64,000 nt of DNA from contig NZ_PPED02000001.1 in assembly GCF_002899825.2 (NCBI RefSeq), forward strand, positions 372,001 through 436,000, written 5' to 3'. This document shows, piece after piece, positions 45,222 to 53,357 of this stretch (position 1 is its first letter; the number at the start of each line of letters is the position of its first letter). Under the pieces are notes generated by a model. It had not been told where the DNA came from and did no database searches. It saw only the letters and a list, made by a program, of their open reading frames with translations. The position numbers and the translations under genes were made by a program. The DNA is from Chryseobacterium phosphatilyticum. Its GTDB lineage: Bacteria > Bacteroidota > Bacteroidia > Flavobacteriales > Weeksellaceae.

Positions 45222-47429
45222 ATGCATAGGTTATTATTGATATTCACTTTGTTTATTTTTCCGTTTTTTGCGCAGGCACAAGATGTTTTAAGCAAATTAG
45301 AAAGAGAGTATAGCCATGCCTTGGGTAAAACCGCAGAGCAATTGAATCTGGCTCCCAAATACGCTACAGCTTTATTTTTTCATCAGCTTAAATCCAAATC
45401 CTATCAGATTTTAGAAACCAATATTGCCCTTGCAATCAAAGAGTCTGATGGAAAATACGCTACTATTTTGTATGCCGTTCAGGCAATGAACTATCGACTT
45501 GATCATAAAGAAACTGAGTCTTTAAAAAGTCTTGACATAGCAAAAGTTTACAGTTTAAAAACGAATAATAACGAGGCTAAAGGATACTATCATTATGCAA
45601 AAGGATGGATTCTGACCCGTAACAATAAAACGACTGATGCCGTCGCGGCTTACCTTAAGGCTATTGAATATTATGAAAATTCACCTACAACTTCTACATT
45701 ATACGGAAGATTTGGTAATGTAGCCAAAGAGTTGTCTACCGTTTATTCCAACCTTAATGAGTACCAGCTGGAAGAAAAGTACAGCAAACAGTTTTTGTTA
45801 TTAGCTTCCAGACAAAATAACCCTAACCTTATCTTTGATGCATACATGCGAATGGGGTACGTATATGAACAAAAATATACCCAAAACCCGTCGGATACAG
45901 ACTTCAGAAATAAAGCAGAGCAGTTTTATTTGCAGGCTATTACAACTTTCAATAAAAATAAAGAGGCTATGCTCAACAAGACCAGCCTTTCCTATGCAGC
46001 CATCAATTTAGCCAATTTATACACCGGGTTTAATCGCGAGAAAGCAATGAAATATGCCCAATTAGCGAATAGCGTAAGTCTTGAAACCGGTGATGCTATC
46101 CATATTGCTTCTTCATTTGGGATTTTGGCTGAATTGGCTATGCAAGATAAAAATTATGATCTGGCAAAGTCTTACTTTCTAAAGGCCTCCATGGAAATCG
46201 GAAAAAGCCCGGTGAGAGATCATAATATAGAATTATCTCTTCTTGAATCTCTATCTCAGATCAGCGAAGAGCAAGGTAATTATAAAGAAGCACTGACGTA
46301 CTATAAAAGTTATGTTGACAAATATAAAAGTGTTTATGATCAGGAAAAACTGGATATTACCAAAAGATTAGAATCACAGTTTGATAAAGAAAGACAGGAG
46401 CAGAAGTACATAAAGCTGCAATTGGAAAGTGATAAAAAAGCACAGCAGATTAAATTAATCAACATACTGAGGGCACAGCGTGAACAAGTGTACAACAACT
46501 TAAAGCTCGTAGAGGAAAATCAGCGGGAACGACTTAAATTCTCAGAACTTGAATCTGAGAAAAAAGAGCAGCAGCTTCGTTTAGCAAAGTTAGAAACCGA
46601 ACAAAAGAACAGTGACATCCATAGTTATAAAAAGCTGTTGGCGTTCAAGGAAAAGATCAATACCTACTATATTGTTTTTATTGCCATCTTTATTGTGTTG
46701 ATTTTCTTATTGCTTTATGCCTATAAACAACGTATAAAATCGATTAAACAAAGAGAAGAATTGCATGCTCTGGCGTTGGAAAAAGAAAAGCAAAATTCAA
46801 AAATATCTACTCTTACAGCATTGCTTGAAGGGCAAGAGCAGGAGCGTGGTCGCCTGGCACGTGATCTTCACGACGGATTGGGAGGTCTGCTTTCCGGAAC
46901 CAAACTTCAGTTGTCTTATTTGAATCCTCATCAATCAGAAAACATTGAGGAGGAAATTTCAAAGTCGATTAACCAGATTGACGGAGCTGTGGAAGAATTA
47001 AGAAGGGTAGCCCATAATCTAATGCCTGATTTATTAATGAAATACGGGTTGGAAGTCGCCATTCGGGAGTTCGCATCCCGCATTTCAAATACTGCATTAG
47101 AAATTCACACCGAATTTATCAATTACAGCAATTCCGTAGCACAGGAAAAGCAATTGATATTATACAGAATTATTCAGGAATTGGTTAACAATGCCATAAA
47201 ACATGCCCATACTTCCGAAATTATTATTCAGATAAGTGAAGAAGAAAACATGTTAAACCTTACGGTGGAGGACAATGGTAAAGGCTTTGACCCTACAGGC
47301 TTAGACATGAGAAAAACAGCAGGTTTTCATAACATAGAATTAAGAGTCCAGTTTTTAAAAGGAACGATGAATATCATCTCCGAATTGAATATCGGGACCA
47401 GTATAGAACTTCAAATTCCTATTCATTAA
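45222..47429 (+). CDS. TPR-containing sensor histidine kinase (HisKA_3 type)
   Basis: A 735-residue sensor. The signal peptide MHRLLLIFTLFIFPFFAQAQ is followed by a periplasmic TPR region (about 45-400) and a coiled-coil linker (about 380-480) rich in Glu, Gln and Lys. A membrane helix follows (YYIVFIAIFIVLIFLLLYAY, about 482-502), then the HisKA_3 dimerisation domain with phosphorylated His550 in RGRLARDLHDGLGG and a HATPase_c domain with NNAIKHAH and VEDNGKGFDP. I start at ATG 45222, since a TTG at 45219 adds one residue. It pairs with the response regulator 2 nt downstream. The signal is unknown; a surface-stress or peptide cue is a guess from the neighbouring secreted proteins. Confidence 0.95.
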   Translation: MHRLLLIFTLFIFPFFAQAQDVLSKLEREYSHALGKTAEQLNLAPKYATALFFHQLKSKSYQILETNIALAIKESDGKYATILYAVQAMNYRLDHKETESLKSLDIAKVYSLKTNNNEAKGYYHYAKGWILTRNNKTTDAVAAYLKAIEYYENSPTTSTLYGRFGNVAKELSTVYSNLNEYQLEEKYSKQFLLLASRQNNPNLIFDAYMRMGYVYEQKYTQNPSDTDFRNKAEQFYLQAITTFNKNKEAMLNKTSLSYAAINLANLYTGFNREKAMKYAQLANSVSLETGDAIHIASSFGILAELAMQDKNYDLAKSYFLKASMEIGKSPVRDHNIELSLLESLSQISEEQGNYKEALTYYKSYVDKYKSVYDQEKLDITKRLESQFDKERQEQKYIKLQLESDKKAQQIKLINILRAQREQVYNNLKLVEENQRERLKFSELESEKKEQQLRLAKLETEQKNSDIHSYKKLLAFKEKINTYYIVFIAIFIVLIFLLLYAYKQRIKSIKQREELHALALEKEKQNSKISTLTALLEGQEQERGRLARDLHDGLGGLLSGTKLQLSYLNPHQSENIEEEISKSINQIDGAVEELRRVAHNLMPDLLMKYGLEVAIREFASRISNTALEIHTEFINYSNSVAQEKQLILYRIIQELVNNAIKHAHTSEIIIQISEEENMLNLTVEDNGKGFDPTGLDMRKTAGFHNIELRVQFLKGTMNIISELNIGTSIELQIPIH

Positions 47430-47431
47430 AC

Positions 47432-48061
47432 ATGATAAAAGTAGCCATAACAGACGATCATCCACTTCTATTAGAAGGATTGAAAAATATTTTAGGAAAT
47501 AGTGATACGATAGATGTCGTAGACTGTTTCAGAGACGTTTCAGAAATGAATGCAGGTCTGGCAAACCAGGCTATTGATATTTTGCTGCTGGATATTAATC
47601 TGGTAGATACAAATAGCATTGAACTGATAAAACCTTTAAAGAAAAAGTATGGAAACCTCCAGATTATTATATTGAGTGTTCATAATGAGCTGCCGGTAAT
47701 TAACAGTACCCTCGCAGAAGGTGCTTTGGGGTATATCCAGAAAAACGCTTCTGTTTCCGAAATCCTGGAAGGGATTACTACCGTTTATAAAGGTCATCGT
47801 TTTTTATGCTCGAAGACTCAATCGGTTTTAGATAAAAAGTCGCCGGACGGATTACATCAGGTTCCCAAATTAACCCGAAGAGAAAAAGAAATTCTGGCAG
47901 AAGCAGCCAAAGGGTTGACGACCAATCAAATGGCAGAAAGGCTTTTTATCAGTCCACACACCGTAGAAAGTCACCGAAAAAATCTTATTGAAAAATTTCA
48001 GACTTCTAATCTTAGCTCAGCCATTAAACTGGCCATAGAATACGGGTTGATTATTGAATAA
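47432..48061 (+). CDS. NarL/FixJ family response regulator
   Basis: A 209-residue regulator. The receiver domain (1-120) has ITDDHPLLLEGL, the phospho-acceptor Asp54 in LLLDINL, and the conserved Lys104. The LuxR-type HTH (about 145-205) has LTRREKEILAEAAKGLTTNQ and ISPHTVESHRKNLIEKF. It lies 2 nt after the sensor kinase gene, so the two form a two-component pair. Targets unknown; the adjoining surface-protein genes are candidates. Confidence 0.97.
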   Translation: MIKVAITDDHPLLLEGLKNILGNSDTIDVVDCFRDVSEMNAGLANQAIDILLLDINLVDTNSIELIKPLKKKYGNLQIIILSVHNELPVINSTLAEGALGYIQKNASVSEILEGITTVYKGHRFLCSKTQSVLDKKSPDGLHQVPKLTRREKEILAEAAKGLTTNQMAERLFISPHTVESHRKNLIEKFQTSNLSSAIKLAIEYGLIIE

Positions 48062-48125
48062 TAAGAGTTTGAGATCAGGTAGACTTTCAAGAGGGAACTT
48101 TTGATACGGATCCGTATTCATACAG

Positions 48126-48166
48126 CAAAAAGGTCTGCTTACATCGTAAAAGCAGACCTTTTTTAT
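48126..48166. terminator. Terminator after the two-component genes
   Basis: Stem AAAAAGGTCTGCTT / AAGCAGACCTTTTT with 8-nt loop, between the end of the response regulator and the convergent gene ending at 48196. Confidence 0.85.
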
Positions 48167-48195
48167 ATAAAATTAAAAATTAGGTGTTTTTTATC

Positions 48196-48762
48196 TTAAT
48201 CTTTGAATCTCAGCGTTCCCTGAAACAGATTCTTCTTTCCTGTTAAATCATATTCGTCGTTATAAACAGGTTCATACATCAACAGGTGAACTCTGCCTTC
48301 AAAATCTTTTAGATTGACAGGTTGATCAACCATCACATCAAAAAATCTTGTAACAGTACGCGTAGCTGTCCATTGTTTTAAATTACCTTTAGGATTTTTA
48401 TCGAATCGGTGATCTTTTGCATCTGTGTAGTACCAGTATGACGGGGCCTGATCCATTAAAAACAATTCTTTGTCCTTGTTGTAGAGTTCTTCTGCCATAC
48501 CTGTACTCTGAAACCATGGTACCTCTGCATTGTAAACACCGAGAGCCGCTCCGTAAATATCCTTATTTGTTGTTGCTCCTACTAAAAAGCCTTCAAGATT
48601 GTGAGCCGTAATTTCAAATAGGAATGGTGATTTTTTAAGATCATAAACATCATTGACAGGCTCAATGATTTTTCCGTCCTGTTTAATCACTACTTTTAAC
48701 GATTGTGCAAAAGTGATCAGACTTAGTAAAGAAAACAGAATGGTTAAACTTATTTTTTTCAT
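48196..48762 (-). CDS. Secreted protein, unknown function
   Basis: A 188-residue exported protein; signal peptide MKKISLTILFSLLSLITFAQ with cleavage after AFAQ-like TFAQ. The mature part is beta-rich (LKVVIKQDGKIIEPVNDVYD, then FLFEITAHNLEGFLVGATTN), with several Tyr and Trp residues. No catalytic motif or known domain recognised. It is a single gene on the minus strand, with a promoter element at 48787-48794 (TATCTTTG). Confidence 0.8.
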   Translation of the reverse strand: MKKISLTILFSLLSLITFAQSLKVVIKQDGKIIEPVNDVYDLKKSPFLFEITAHNLEGFLVGATTNKDIYGAALGVYNAEVPWFQSTGMAEELYNKDKELFLMDQAPSYWYYTDAKDHRFDKNPKGNLKQWTATRTVTRFFDVMVDQPVNLKDFEGRVHLLMYEPVYNDEYDLTGKKNLFQGTLRFKD

Positions 48763-48786
48763 TGTATATCATTAAAATAACTGGAG

Positions 48787-48794
48787 CAAAGATA
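48787..48794 (-). promoter_or_regulatory. -7 promoter element (TATCTTTG on minus strand)
   Basis: Exact TAnnTTTG match, 24 nt upstream of the 48762 start. Confidence 0.6.
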
Positions 48795-48865
48795 TCAGAC
48801 TTTATCACGATAAACACTGGCTGGTTTCAGGGGTTTTTTATTTTTCAGGCTCAAACACATCTTTT

Positions 48866-49939
48866 CTAAAACAGATTAGCCTTCAACTGAATTTTTATAA
48901 AAGCTGTCTTTTGCTTTTTACCACTAACTGAAGCAGAGTTAAGTGGATAGACCTCTGCGTAAAAAGTATGATTATCTGTCCAGAATGCTTTTTTATCATC
49001 GGCAATTTTAAAGTTGGTAAAATTCACATATAAAAGATTCTCCTGTTTTTTGGTTTGTGGCAGATATTTGGTGATAACAAAATCACTTCCCACATCATTA
49101 TTGGATGAGATAAAAGAAATCCAGCTCCTGGTAGGAAGAATCTGGGGATAACCATTTGTACCCAGTTCAAATAAAACGGCATTTCTTATATCATAAAAAG
49201 AATAGAAAGAGTCTACGACTTCGTCAGAATTTTCTTTGAAAATTTCCAGGTTTAGATAAGATGATCGTCCTATATAGTCATTAGCCAATGGTCCCGTCTC
49301 TGTAGAGACACTTTCGTGTTGTGTAATGACTTCTTTTCTGTTATTGTCAATGTATATCCAGTTGTCATCCTGTAGTTTTATATTCGGATTTTTTACCAGT
49401 GCTTCGCCCATCCGGTTTTTAAAATTTGATTTAAATTCTTGTTCTGAAACCTCAGAAATAGTACCCAATTTTTTAAAAGACTTGTTCTTAAAATCAGTTG
49501 ATTCCCTCAATGTGCTGCTTCTGATCTCATAAAGGTCCACACCCTGCAAAGTAAGATCAAACGCTGCTGTGAACTCTGACTTCAATACAAAAGCTTCAAT
49601 ACTGTTCGAAATAGTATTATTAATGCTGTAATGAATAGAGTAGAAGTCATCAAACTCTTCGAACCCATAATAATTGTCGAACTTATTATAAGGCATTTTA
49701 AGATGGGGCGAATTTTTATTTGGAGCCACAAAAAACTGTATTGAATCACGCTTCGTGAATAATTGAAACGGTACATCCTGTACATTATCTACCCCTTTTA
49801 TTTTTTTGAAGTCGGCCAATGTAACCACTTTTTGCTTAACTTCAATTTTTTCCTTGTTGGGATCTGAAGTTTTATTCTGCTGGTTGCATGCTGTAAAAAC
49901 TACTATGGATGATATAAAGAAATGATTTAGAATTTTCAT
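48866..49939 (-). CDS. Lipoprotein, unknown function (357 aa)
   Basis: A 357-residue lipoprotein, signal MKILNHFFISSIVVFTAC with Cys18, then an NQQNKTSDPNKEK linker. The mature part has charged, mixed alpha/beta sequence with aromatic clusters (YNKFDNYYGFEEFDDFYSIH) and no known domain that I recognise. It has a promoter element at 49956-49963 (TACATTTG). It faces away from the small lipoprotein gene at 50099 across 159 bp. Confidence 0.8.
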   Translation of the reverse strand: MKILNHFFISSIVVFTACNQQNKTSDPNKEKIEVKQKVVTLADFKKIKGVDNVQDVPFQLFTKRDSIQFFVAPNKNSPHLKMPYNKFDNYYGFEEFDDFYSIHYSINNTISNSIEAFVLKSEFTAAFDLTLQGVDLYEIRSSTLRESTDFKNKSFKKLGTISEVSEQEFKSNFKNRMGEALVKNPNIKLQDDNWIYIDNNRKEVITQHESVSTETGPLANDYIGRSSYLNLEIFKENSDEVVDSFYSFYDIRNAVLFELGTNGYPQILPTRSWISFISSNNDVGSDFVITKYLPQTKKQENLLYVNFTNFKIADDKKAFWTDNHTFYAEVYPLNSASVSGKKQKTAFIKIQLKANLF

Positions 49940-49955
49940 TTTGTATATTTTTAGG

Positions 49956-49963
49956 CAAATGTA
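49956..49963 (-). promoter_or_regulatory. -7 promoter element (TACATTTG on minus strand)
   Basis: Exact TAnnTTTG match 16 nt upstream of the 49939 start. Confidence 0.6.
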
Positions 49964-50098
49964 TCAGTATCCGGACCCGCAGCCAAAAAAATGCCTGAAG
50001 ATGGGTGATAAATGGCTGAAAACAGGGATACATTGGCTGGTATATTTTGAAGAATTTTATCAATGATAAATTAACTACCGTAAATTATTTTAGATTTT

Positions 50099-50662
50099 AT
50101 GAAAAACGTAATAACCACCCTTTCAATTGCAATGATTTTGTTAACTTCTTGTTCACCTTCTACAGAAAAGAAAGTAAAAAAAGAAGGCTCTACAGTGGTA
50201 AAAGCAGAAACTGTTTCCACAATAACTTCCCCGGAAAAAAATACGGATTCAAAAGAAGTTGTACCGGCCGACTTTGCAGAATTGGTTCCTATTGACGTAT
50301 TGAATACAAAAAGTACAAATACCTACGAAAAATATGGTATAGAATTCTCCGGAAACTGTTATTCATGCGACTTGGCTCGCTTATCTGTAACACATAATAA
50401 AATTGTACTAACCAATGTCTGCGATGAAAAAGATACTTTTGAAATCAATGATTTCTCTTTCTCAAATCAAGGAAATACAACTGTTTTAAAAACCTCTGAA
50501 AGAACTTACATTTTGAAACAGATAGATAAAGCTCCTGTTTATGAGTTGATCATAGAAGGTGAAAAACTGGAATTAAAAAACAAGAGACTCTCCAAGTATT
50601 TTACAACCAAAAAAGCCTTGCCACTTTTTGCTGAGCATGATTGCGGAGATTTTGAAGGGTAG
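50099..50662 (+). CDS. Lipoprotein, unknown function (187 aa)
   Basis: A 187-residue lipoprotein; signal MKNVITTLSIAMILLTSC with Cys18, followed by a Ser/Lys/Thr-rich linker to about residue 60. The globular part contains the pair FSGNCYSCDLARLSV and VCDEKDTFEIND, so two or three Cys could form disulfides. I recognise no family; it looks like a small binding protein. Its terminators lie at 50724-50760 and 50767-50799. Confidence 0.8.
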   Translation: MKNVITTLSIAMILLTSCSPSTEKKVKKEGSTVVKAETVSTITSPEKNTDSKEVVPADFAELVPIDVLNTKSTNTYEKYGIEFSGNCYSCDLARLSVTHNKIVLTNVCDEKDTFEINDFSFSNQGNTTVLKTSERTYILKQIDKAPVYELIIEGEKLELKNKRLSKYFTTKKALPLFAEHDCGDFEG

Positions 50663-50723
50663 AACTTTTCCATAGAAACGTACAAATAATCAGTCCTGAA
50701 ATAGGTTGACTCGTGTAATATTC

Positions 50724-50760
50724 AAATCAGAGTAGAAAGTTTTCTATTCTGATTTTGTTT
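50724..50760 (+). terminator. Terminator downstream of the 187-aa lipoprotein
   Basis: Stem ATCAGAGTAGAAA / TTTCTATTCTGAT with a short loop and TTTTGTTT tail. Confidence 0.7.
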
Positions 50761-50766
50761 AAAACA

Positions 50767-50799
50767 AAAAAAGTCCTCTAAAATTTAGAGAACTTTTTA
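50767..50799. terminator. Second terminator, bidirectional
   Basis: Stem AAGTCCTCTAAA / TTTAGAGAACTT with A-run before and T-run after, serving the convergent genes ending at 50662 and 50849. Confidence 0.75.
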
Positions 50800-50848
50800 A
50801 TTTTATTTTGAAAATATCAAAGATAATAATATTCTTAATTTTGAATTA

Positions 50849-52420
50849 TCAGTTTTTAATAAACTTAGAATTATACGTTTCTTTTGTGTTTTTTACCTGT
50901 ATAAGGTAGTTCCCTTGTATCAACTCAGAGACATCAATCCCTTTTTTCCCATCTACATCATCTTTTGATATTACCAGTTTCCCGTTTGTATCATAGATCA
51001 TTACTTTTCCTTCGGTATTGAATTTTAGAATATCCTTTACAGGATTAGGATAGAATGATAAATGCTGTTGACCAGGAGTACTTTCTTTAGTAGATAAATT
51101 GGTAGAAATATTTTTAAACTTTACGATAGCCGTTTTAATAAATGAATTCGTTGCTGAGTTTTTAAGATTTGCACTTATATAGATTTCTGTCATATCAGAA
51201 TTAGTTCCTGCATCTACAAAAGTTTCAAAAGCTGTAGGGTCAATATCATGTACAACATAGCCATTCGTTCCAAATGTACTATCCAGCGTTCCATCGGTAT
51301 TAAAACGTGCTAGTAGTATTTCCTTATCCTGAGTGGTTGTTGAATTTACTATATAGGTTGTGTTCCCGACCAATAAAATTTTGCCATCCGGCTGTATGAA
51401 CATTTTTCGAAAATTAGTTTTATAGGCGGTTACAGATGAAAAAGCGGCAGAAACATCCAAATGCCCCGTAAAATTAGTATTGCCGAAAGAGTAGTCTAAA
51501 TTTCCATACTTATCTGTTTTATAGATTCGGTAGTAGTATAATGACGCACCACTGTTATAGGTATTATCCATTGCCATTAAATAAACGTTATCCTGTGCAT
51601 CCAGCTGATAATCTACACCGGCATTGCTACCACTATCTGAACCCTGAGAAGCATAAAAATTAAAATTGTTATCCTGAGAGCCCTGAGAAGAATACTTGGC
51701 GATAAATGCCTTTGAACCCTGTCTATGGCTAACACCTGAATTATTATTAATTTTATACAAGCCACCACCAACAAAGTAACTTCCATCAGAAGCTTTAAGA
51801 ATTTTTGCTGCACCTGTACCCATATGAATTCCTGTACTACCTGTTATTGCAGGGATATAGACCGGTGAAATGGAAAATCCTGAAGTACCCGTTTCGTTTT
51901 TTAAAACCACTACACCACGGCCTCCCATATAATAACCATCACTTGCCAGAATAAAAAAAGAATTAGTGTCATTGCTGTTAGAAAGGTGAATACGCGGGTT
52001 CTCAATACAGGGTGAGCATCCTGAATTATTAAAGTCAACACTATTATTTGTTGAAGTACCGAAAGCCGTATCTGTAGTGCCGTCTGAATTTAATCTTTTT
52101 ACTCTGGTAGTATATAAGCTGTTGGCTTCCTGCGTTAATAACTTTCCATTAGAGTAGAGATATATACTGTTATAGGGGTTGGGATTTGAAAAAACACCCA
52201 TGGTGCCAAAAGTAGGATCTAACGTACCGGTATTCGTTAGTTTTTTGATTTGGTTACTAACCATTAAAAAAACTTTGCCATCATTTGTAACCTGGATATT
52301 CGGGGCGCCACTCGGTGCATCATAACGGACTCCGTTATTGCCAAAAGTTAGATCTACCTGCCCATATTGTCCATAGAATGAGCCTGCTGAAAAAAATGCT
52401 AGAAATAGTAAATGTCTCAT
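50849..52420 (-). CDS. Secreted delta-60 repeat protein with T9SS tail
   Basis: A 523-residue exported protein. The signal (MRHLLFLAFFSAGSFYGQYG) is followed by several delta-60 type repeats, marked by LDPTFGTMG, DTAFGTS and LDSTFGTNG with DGK- or DG-containing strands (IQPDGKILLVGNTTY), which fold into a beta-propeller-like solenoid. The C-terminal 75 residues have FYPNPVKDILKFNTEGKVMI and GNYLIQVKNTKETYNSKFIK, a T9SS type A sorting signal. Such proteins are secreted and probably bind extracellular material; no enzyme motif seen. Promoter element at 52462-52469. Confidence 0.88.
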   Translation of the reverse strand: MRHLLFLAFFSAGSFYGQYGQVDLTFGNNGVRYDAPSGAPNIQVTNDGKVFLMVSNQIKKLTNTGTLDPTFGTMGVFSNPNPYNSIYLYSNGKLLTQEANSLYTTRVKRLNSDGTTDTAFGTSTNNSVDFNNSGCSPCIENPRIHLSNSNDTNSFFILASDGYYMGGRGVVVLKNETGTSGFSISPVYIPAITGSTGIHMGTGAAKILKASDGSYFVGGGLYKINNNSGVSHRQGSKAFIAKYSSQGSQDNNFNFYASQGSDSGSNAGVDYQLDAQDNVYLMAMDNTYNSGASLYYYRIYKTDKYGNLDYSFGNTNFTGHLDVSAAFSSVTAYKTNFRKMFIQPDGKILLVGNTTYIVNSTTTQDKEILLARFNTDGTLDSTFGTNGYVVHDIDPTAFETFVDAGTNSDMTEIYISANLKNSATNSFIKTAIVKFKNISTNLSTKESTPGQQHLSFYPNPVKDILKFNTEGKVMIYDTNGKLVISKDDVDGKKGIDVSELIQGNYLIQVKNTKETYNSKFIKN

Positions 52421-52461
52421 GAATATTATAAAATTTTAGTTTTCGGGGTATTAGTTGGGCG

Positions 52462-52469
52462 CAAAAATA
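52462..52469 (-). promoter_or_regulatory. -7 promoter element (TATTTTTG on minus strand)
   Basis: Exact TAnnTTTG match 41 nt upstream of the 52420 start. Confidence 0.6.
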
Positions 52470-52638
52470 TGAATTTTTCTGAGTAAAATGCTGATAGTAA
52501 AGCAAGTATTTTCAAAAAGAGACCAAAGAACAAAATTTCAGAGAGAAAATAAAGTTACTTTTTGATGTGAAGTGTGCTTTTAATCCACATCAGCATAGGC
52601 TCAAAATAAGATGTTGCTGACATGGTGAGATCAATACA

Positions 52639-52673
52639 TAAAAAAACCTCAAATCACTTTGAGGTTTTTTTAT
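52639..52673 (-). terminator. infC terminator
   Basis: Stem AAAAAACCTC / GAGGTTTTTT with a 10-nt loop, 20 nt beyond the infC stop. On the minus strand it ends in a long T-run. It closes thrS-infC and so isolates them from rpmI-rplT. Confidence 0.85.
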
Positions 52674-52690
52674 ATTAAATAACGATTAAA

Positions 52691-53251
52691 TTATTTTGCT
52701 GGTTTTTTAGGACTCATCATCATAATCATCCTTTTTCCTTCAAGTTTAGGAAGTTGATCTACCTTACCAACATGCTCCAGTTCCTGAGCAAGCTTTAAAA
52801 GCAAAATTTCTCCCTGATCCTTAAAGATAATCGAACGTCCTTTAAAAAATACGTAGGTCTTTAGCTTAGAACCTTCTTCAAGAAATTTCTCGGCATGCTT
52901 CTTCTTAAATTCATAATCGTGATCATCAGTCTGAGGTCCAAAACGAATCTCTTTTACAACCACTTTTACCTGCTTAGCCTTAAGTTCCTTTTGTTTTTTC
53001 TTTTGCTCGTATAAGAATTTCTTATATTCCAATACCCTTGCAATGAAAGGTTCTGCCTTGTCAGAAATTACTACTAAATCCAATTCCTGTTCCGCAGCAA
53101 TTTGTCTTGCCTTGTCAATTGGATAAATTCCTGGCTCTACGTTATCGCCCACCAAACGAAGCTCTCTCACACGAATTTTATCGTTGATCAAGTGTAAGTC
53201 CTCCTGTACAGGACGTCTTTGTGGGCCCCTGTTGTTAAATCTTTGTGCTAT
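52691..53251 (-). CDS. infC: Translation initiation factor IF-3, ATA start
   Basis: A 186-residue IF-3, which binds 30S, screens start codons and keeps subunits apart. Only the part from residue 21 ([11 protein letters not shown] in the open frame from a TTG) has a conventional start, but the in-frame sequence upstream matches Flavobacteria IF-3 N-termini: [20 protein letters not shown], beginning at an ATA codon at 53249-53251. IF-3 genes are known for rare starts (AUU in E. coli) that let IF-3 repress its own translation. ATA is thus the best start. The conserved body ([20 protein letters not shown] and [20 protein letters not shown]) is complete. thrS is 106 nt upstream, same direction. 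Confidence 0.93.
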   Translation of the reverse strand: MAQRFNNRGPQRRPVQEDLHLINDKIRVRELRLVGDNVEPGIYPIDKARQIAAEQELDLVVISDKAEPFIARVLEYKKFLYEQKKKQKELKAKQVKVVVKEIRFGPQTDDHDYEFKKKHAEKFLEEGSKLKTYVFFKGRSIIFKDQGEILLLKLAQELEHVGKVDQLPKLEGKRMIMMMSPKKPAK

Positions 53252-53357
53252 TGTATTATAATTTTATTGGTTAACTTTCTATTTATTAAAGTATTCAAAA
53301 ATCAAATCTCCGTTTTTACACCAATCTTATATTTTTGAACACTTTTAATTTCTAATT

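Noticed and set aside
39098..52690. Genomic island with integrase and att sites between rpmI and infC
   Set aside because: No integrase, transposase, tRNA or direct-repeat borders were seen, so it is described only as a split of the ribosomal cluster.
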